A stretch of 22,326 nucleotides of DNA from Streptomyces sp. WM6378 (GTDB taxonomy: Bacteria; Actinomycetota; Actinomycetes; Streptomycetales; Streptomycetaceae). Where the stretch lies: the NCBI RefSeq assembly GCF_001279695.1, contig NZ_LGDD01000014.1, forward strand, positions 1 through 22,326, in the 5' to 3' direction. Position numbers and translations under genes: made by a program. Of this stretch, positions 21,863-22,326 are shown one piece after another (within the stretch, counting starts at the first letter, position 1; each line of letters begins with the position of its first letter). Under the pieces are notes generated by a model, which had not been told where the DNA came from, ran no database searches, and saw nothing but the letters and a program-made list of their open reading frames with translations.

Positions 21863-22124
21863 GTTCACGACGCTCCCGGCTTGGTCGGCAACCCTGTGCT
21901 GGCGTATGCCCACCATGTCCGCCCGGCGCCTGCCCGAACGAGGTTCTCCACGCACCTGGTTGTCTCTGCCGTCACTCGGCACACCACCAGGGCCCGGCGC
22001 AGGAGGCCGTCGTTGCCGCGTGCCGGGACAGAGCGGTGAAGCCTCCCGTGCGGGGTGGTGTTGCCCCGGGCACCAGGGGAGCGGGCCGGTGTGGGGCACG
22101 GCCCGCATCGGCCCTGGTCACAGC
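21863..22124. other. Intergenic region before chorismate synthase end
   Basis: About 260 bp of GC-rich sequence separate the transposase-like gene from the chorismate synthase stop. I see no gene, no A-tract element like those at 4820 or 15256, and no clear terminal inverted repeat or target duplication for an insertion sequence. Confidence 0.45.
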
Positions 22125-22326
22125 TCAGCGAATGGACAGCGCGTCGAGGTAGGACTCGACGTTGCGGCGGGTCTCGGGGACGCTGTCGCCGCCGAACTTC
22201 TCGGCGACGGCGTCGGCGAGGACGAGGGCGACCATGGCTTCGGCGACGATGCCGGCGGCGGGCACGGCACACACGTCGGAGCGCTGGTGGTGGGCCTTGG
22301 CGGCCTCGCCGGTGGCGACGTCGATG
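22125..22326 (-). CDS. aroC: Chorismate synthase, C-terminal end (partial)
   Basis: The 66 visible residues run [20 protein letters not shown], then [29 protein letters not shown], and end [16 protein letters not shown]. They match the conserved C-terminus of actinobacterial chorismate synthase, including the [11 protein letters not shown] segment. The enzyme makes chorismate from EPSP using reduced flavin. The gene enters from the right edge and stops at 22125-22127. It may be the housekeeping copy or a cluster-linked duplicate; the window does not show whether other shikimate genes follow. With the transketolase upstream it suggests precursor supply for an aromatic or aminobenzoate-type product. 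Confidence 0.9.
   Translation of the reverse strand, partial: IDVATGEAAKAHHQRSDVCAVPAAGIVAEAMVALVLADAVAEKFGGDSVPETRRNVESYLDALSIR

Noticed and set aside
20699..22124. A complete mobile insertion sequence around the second transposase-like gene
   Set aside because: I found no terminal inverted repeats or target duplication. The gene overlaps its neighbour, and its catalytic motif looks altered.
1..22326. CRISPR array, tRNA, rRNA or riboswitch
   Set aside because: No regularly spaced repeats, cloverleaf-like segments or recognisable riboswitch cores were seen on reading the window.

Overview
The window is high-GC actinobacterial DNA with strongly GC-biased third codon positions and GGAGG-type ribosome binding sites. 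It is almost certainly from a Streptomyces. Its core is a regulatory and biosynthetic gene set of the kind found in specialised-metabolite clusters. I found no rRNA, tRNA or CRISPR array.

Left edge (1-1070): the 3' tail of an unidentified gene, a decayed YcxB-like fragment, and a stretch with no intact gene. Signalling module (1071-4319): an AfsA-type gamma-butyrolactone synthase faces away from a receptor-type TetR repressor. A short-chain dehydrogenase follows, then a second TetR pointing the other way. Next comes an IS701-type transposase-like gene (4949-6192) broken by one missing base.

Biosynthetic operon (6295-11476, minus strand, seven genes in transcription order): amino-acid-type AMP ligase, stand-alone carrier protein, EctC (ectoine synthase)-like cupin, acyl-CoA dehydrogenase-like enzyme, transglutaminase-like protein, Asp/Glu-racemase-superfamily protein, and an 87-residue protein of unknown function. 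There is no PKS or NRPS module and no ectA/ectB. I infer that an amino acid is loaded onto the carrier protein, oxidised and possibly cyclised there, then released or transferred. I do not recognise this combination as a characterised pathway, and it is the best candidate for an undescribed system in the window.

Export and accessory module (11720-14996): a MarR regulator diverges from a pair of small multidrug resistance subunits, a guanine-deaminase-like enzyme and a FrnE/DsbA-like protein. An ArsR regulator points back towards them. Right part (15377-22326): a SARP activator, a complete transketolase, a large GAF/PucR-type regulator with a TTA codon, a second IS701-like gene that overlaps the regulator tail to tail, and the 3' end of chorismate synthase. 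Transketolase and chorismate synthase together hint at precursor supply to the shikimate pathway.

Two non-coding signals tie the region together. First, a pair of adjacent 16-bp boxes of the form CCAAGTnnAYGCTYGG lies just upstream of the receptor-type TetR gene. A closely related pair covers the predicted promoter of the biosynthetic operon. Second, an A-tract promoter-like element, CAAAAAAA followed by 8-10 nt and ACTAT, stands in front of afsA, the SARP gene and the first transposase-like gene, with an orphan copy at about 4545. The simplest model is that a diffusible butyrolactone releases the TetR repressor, and SARP and PucR activators then switch on the pathway. All of this is read from sequence alone, without database searches.
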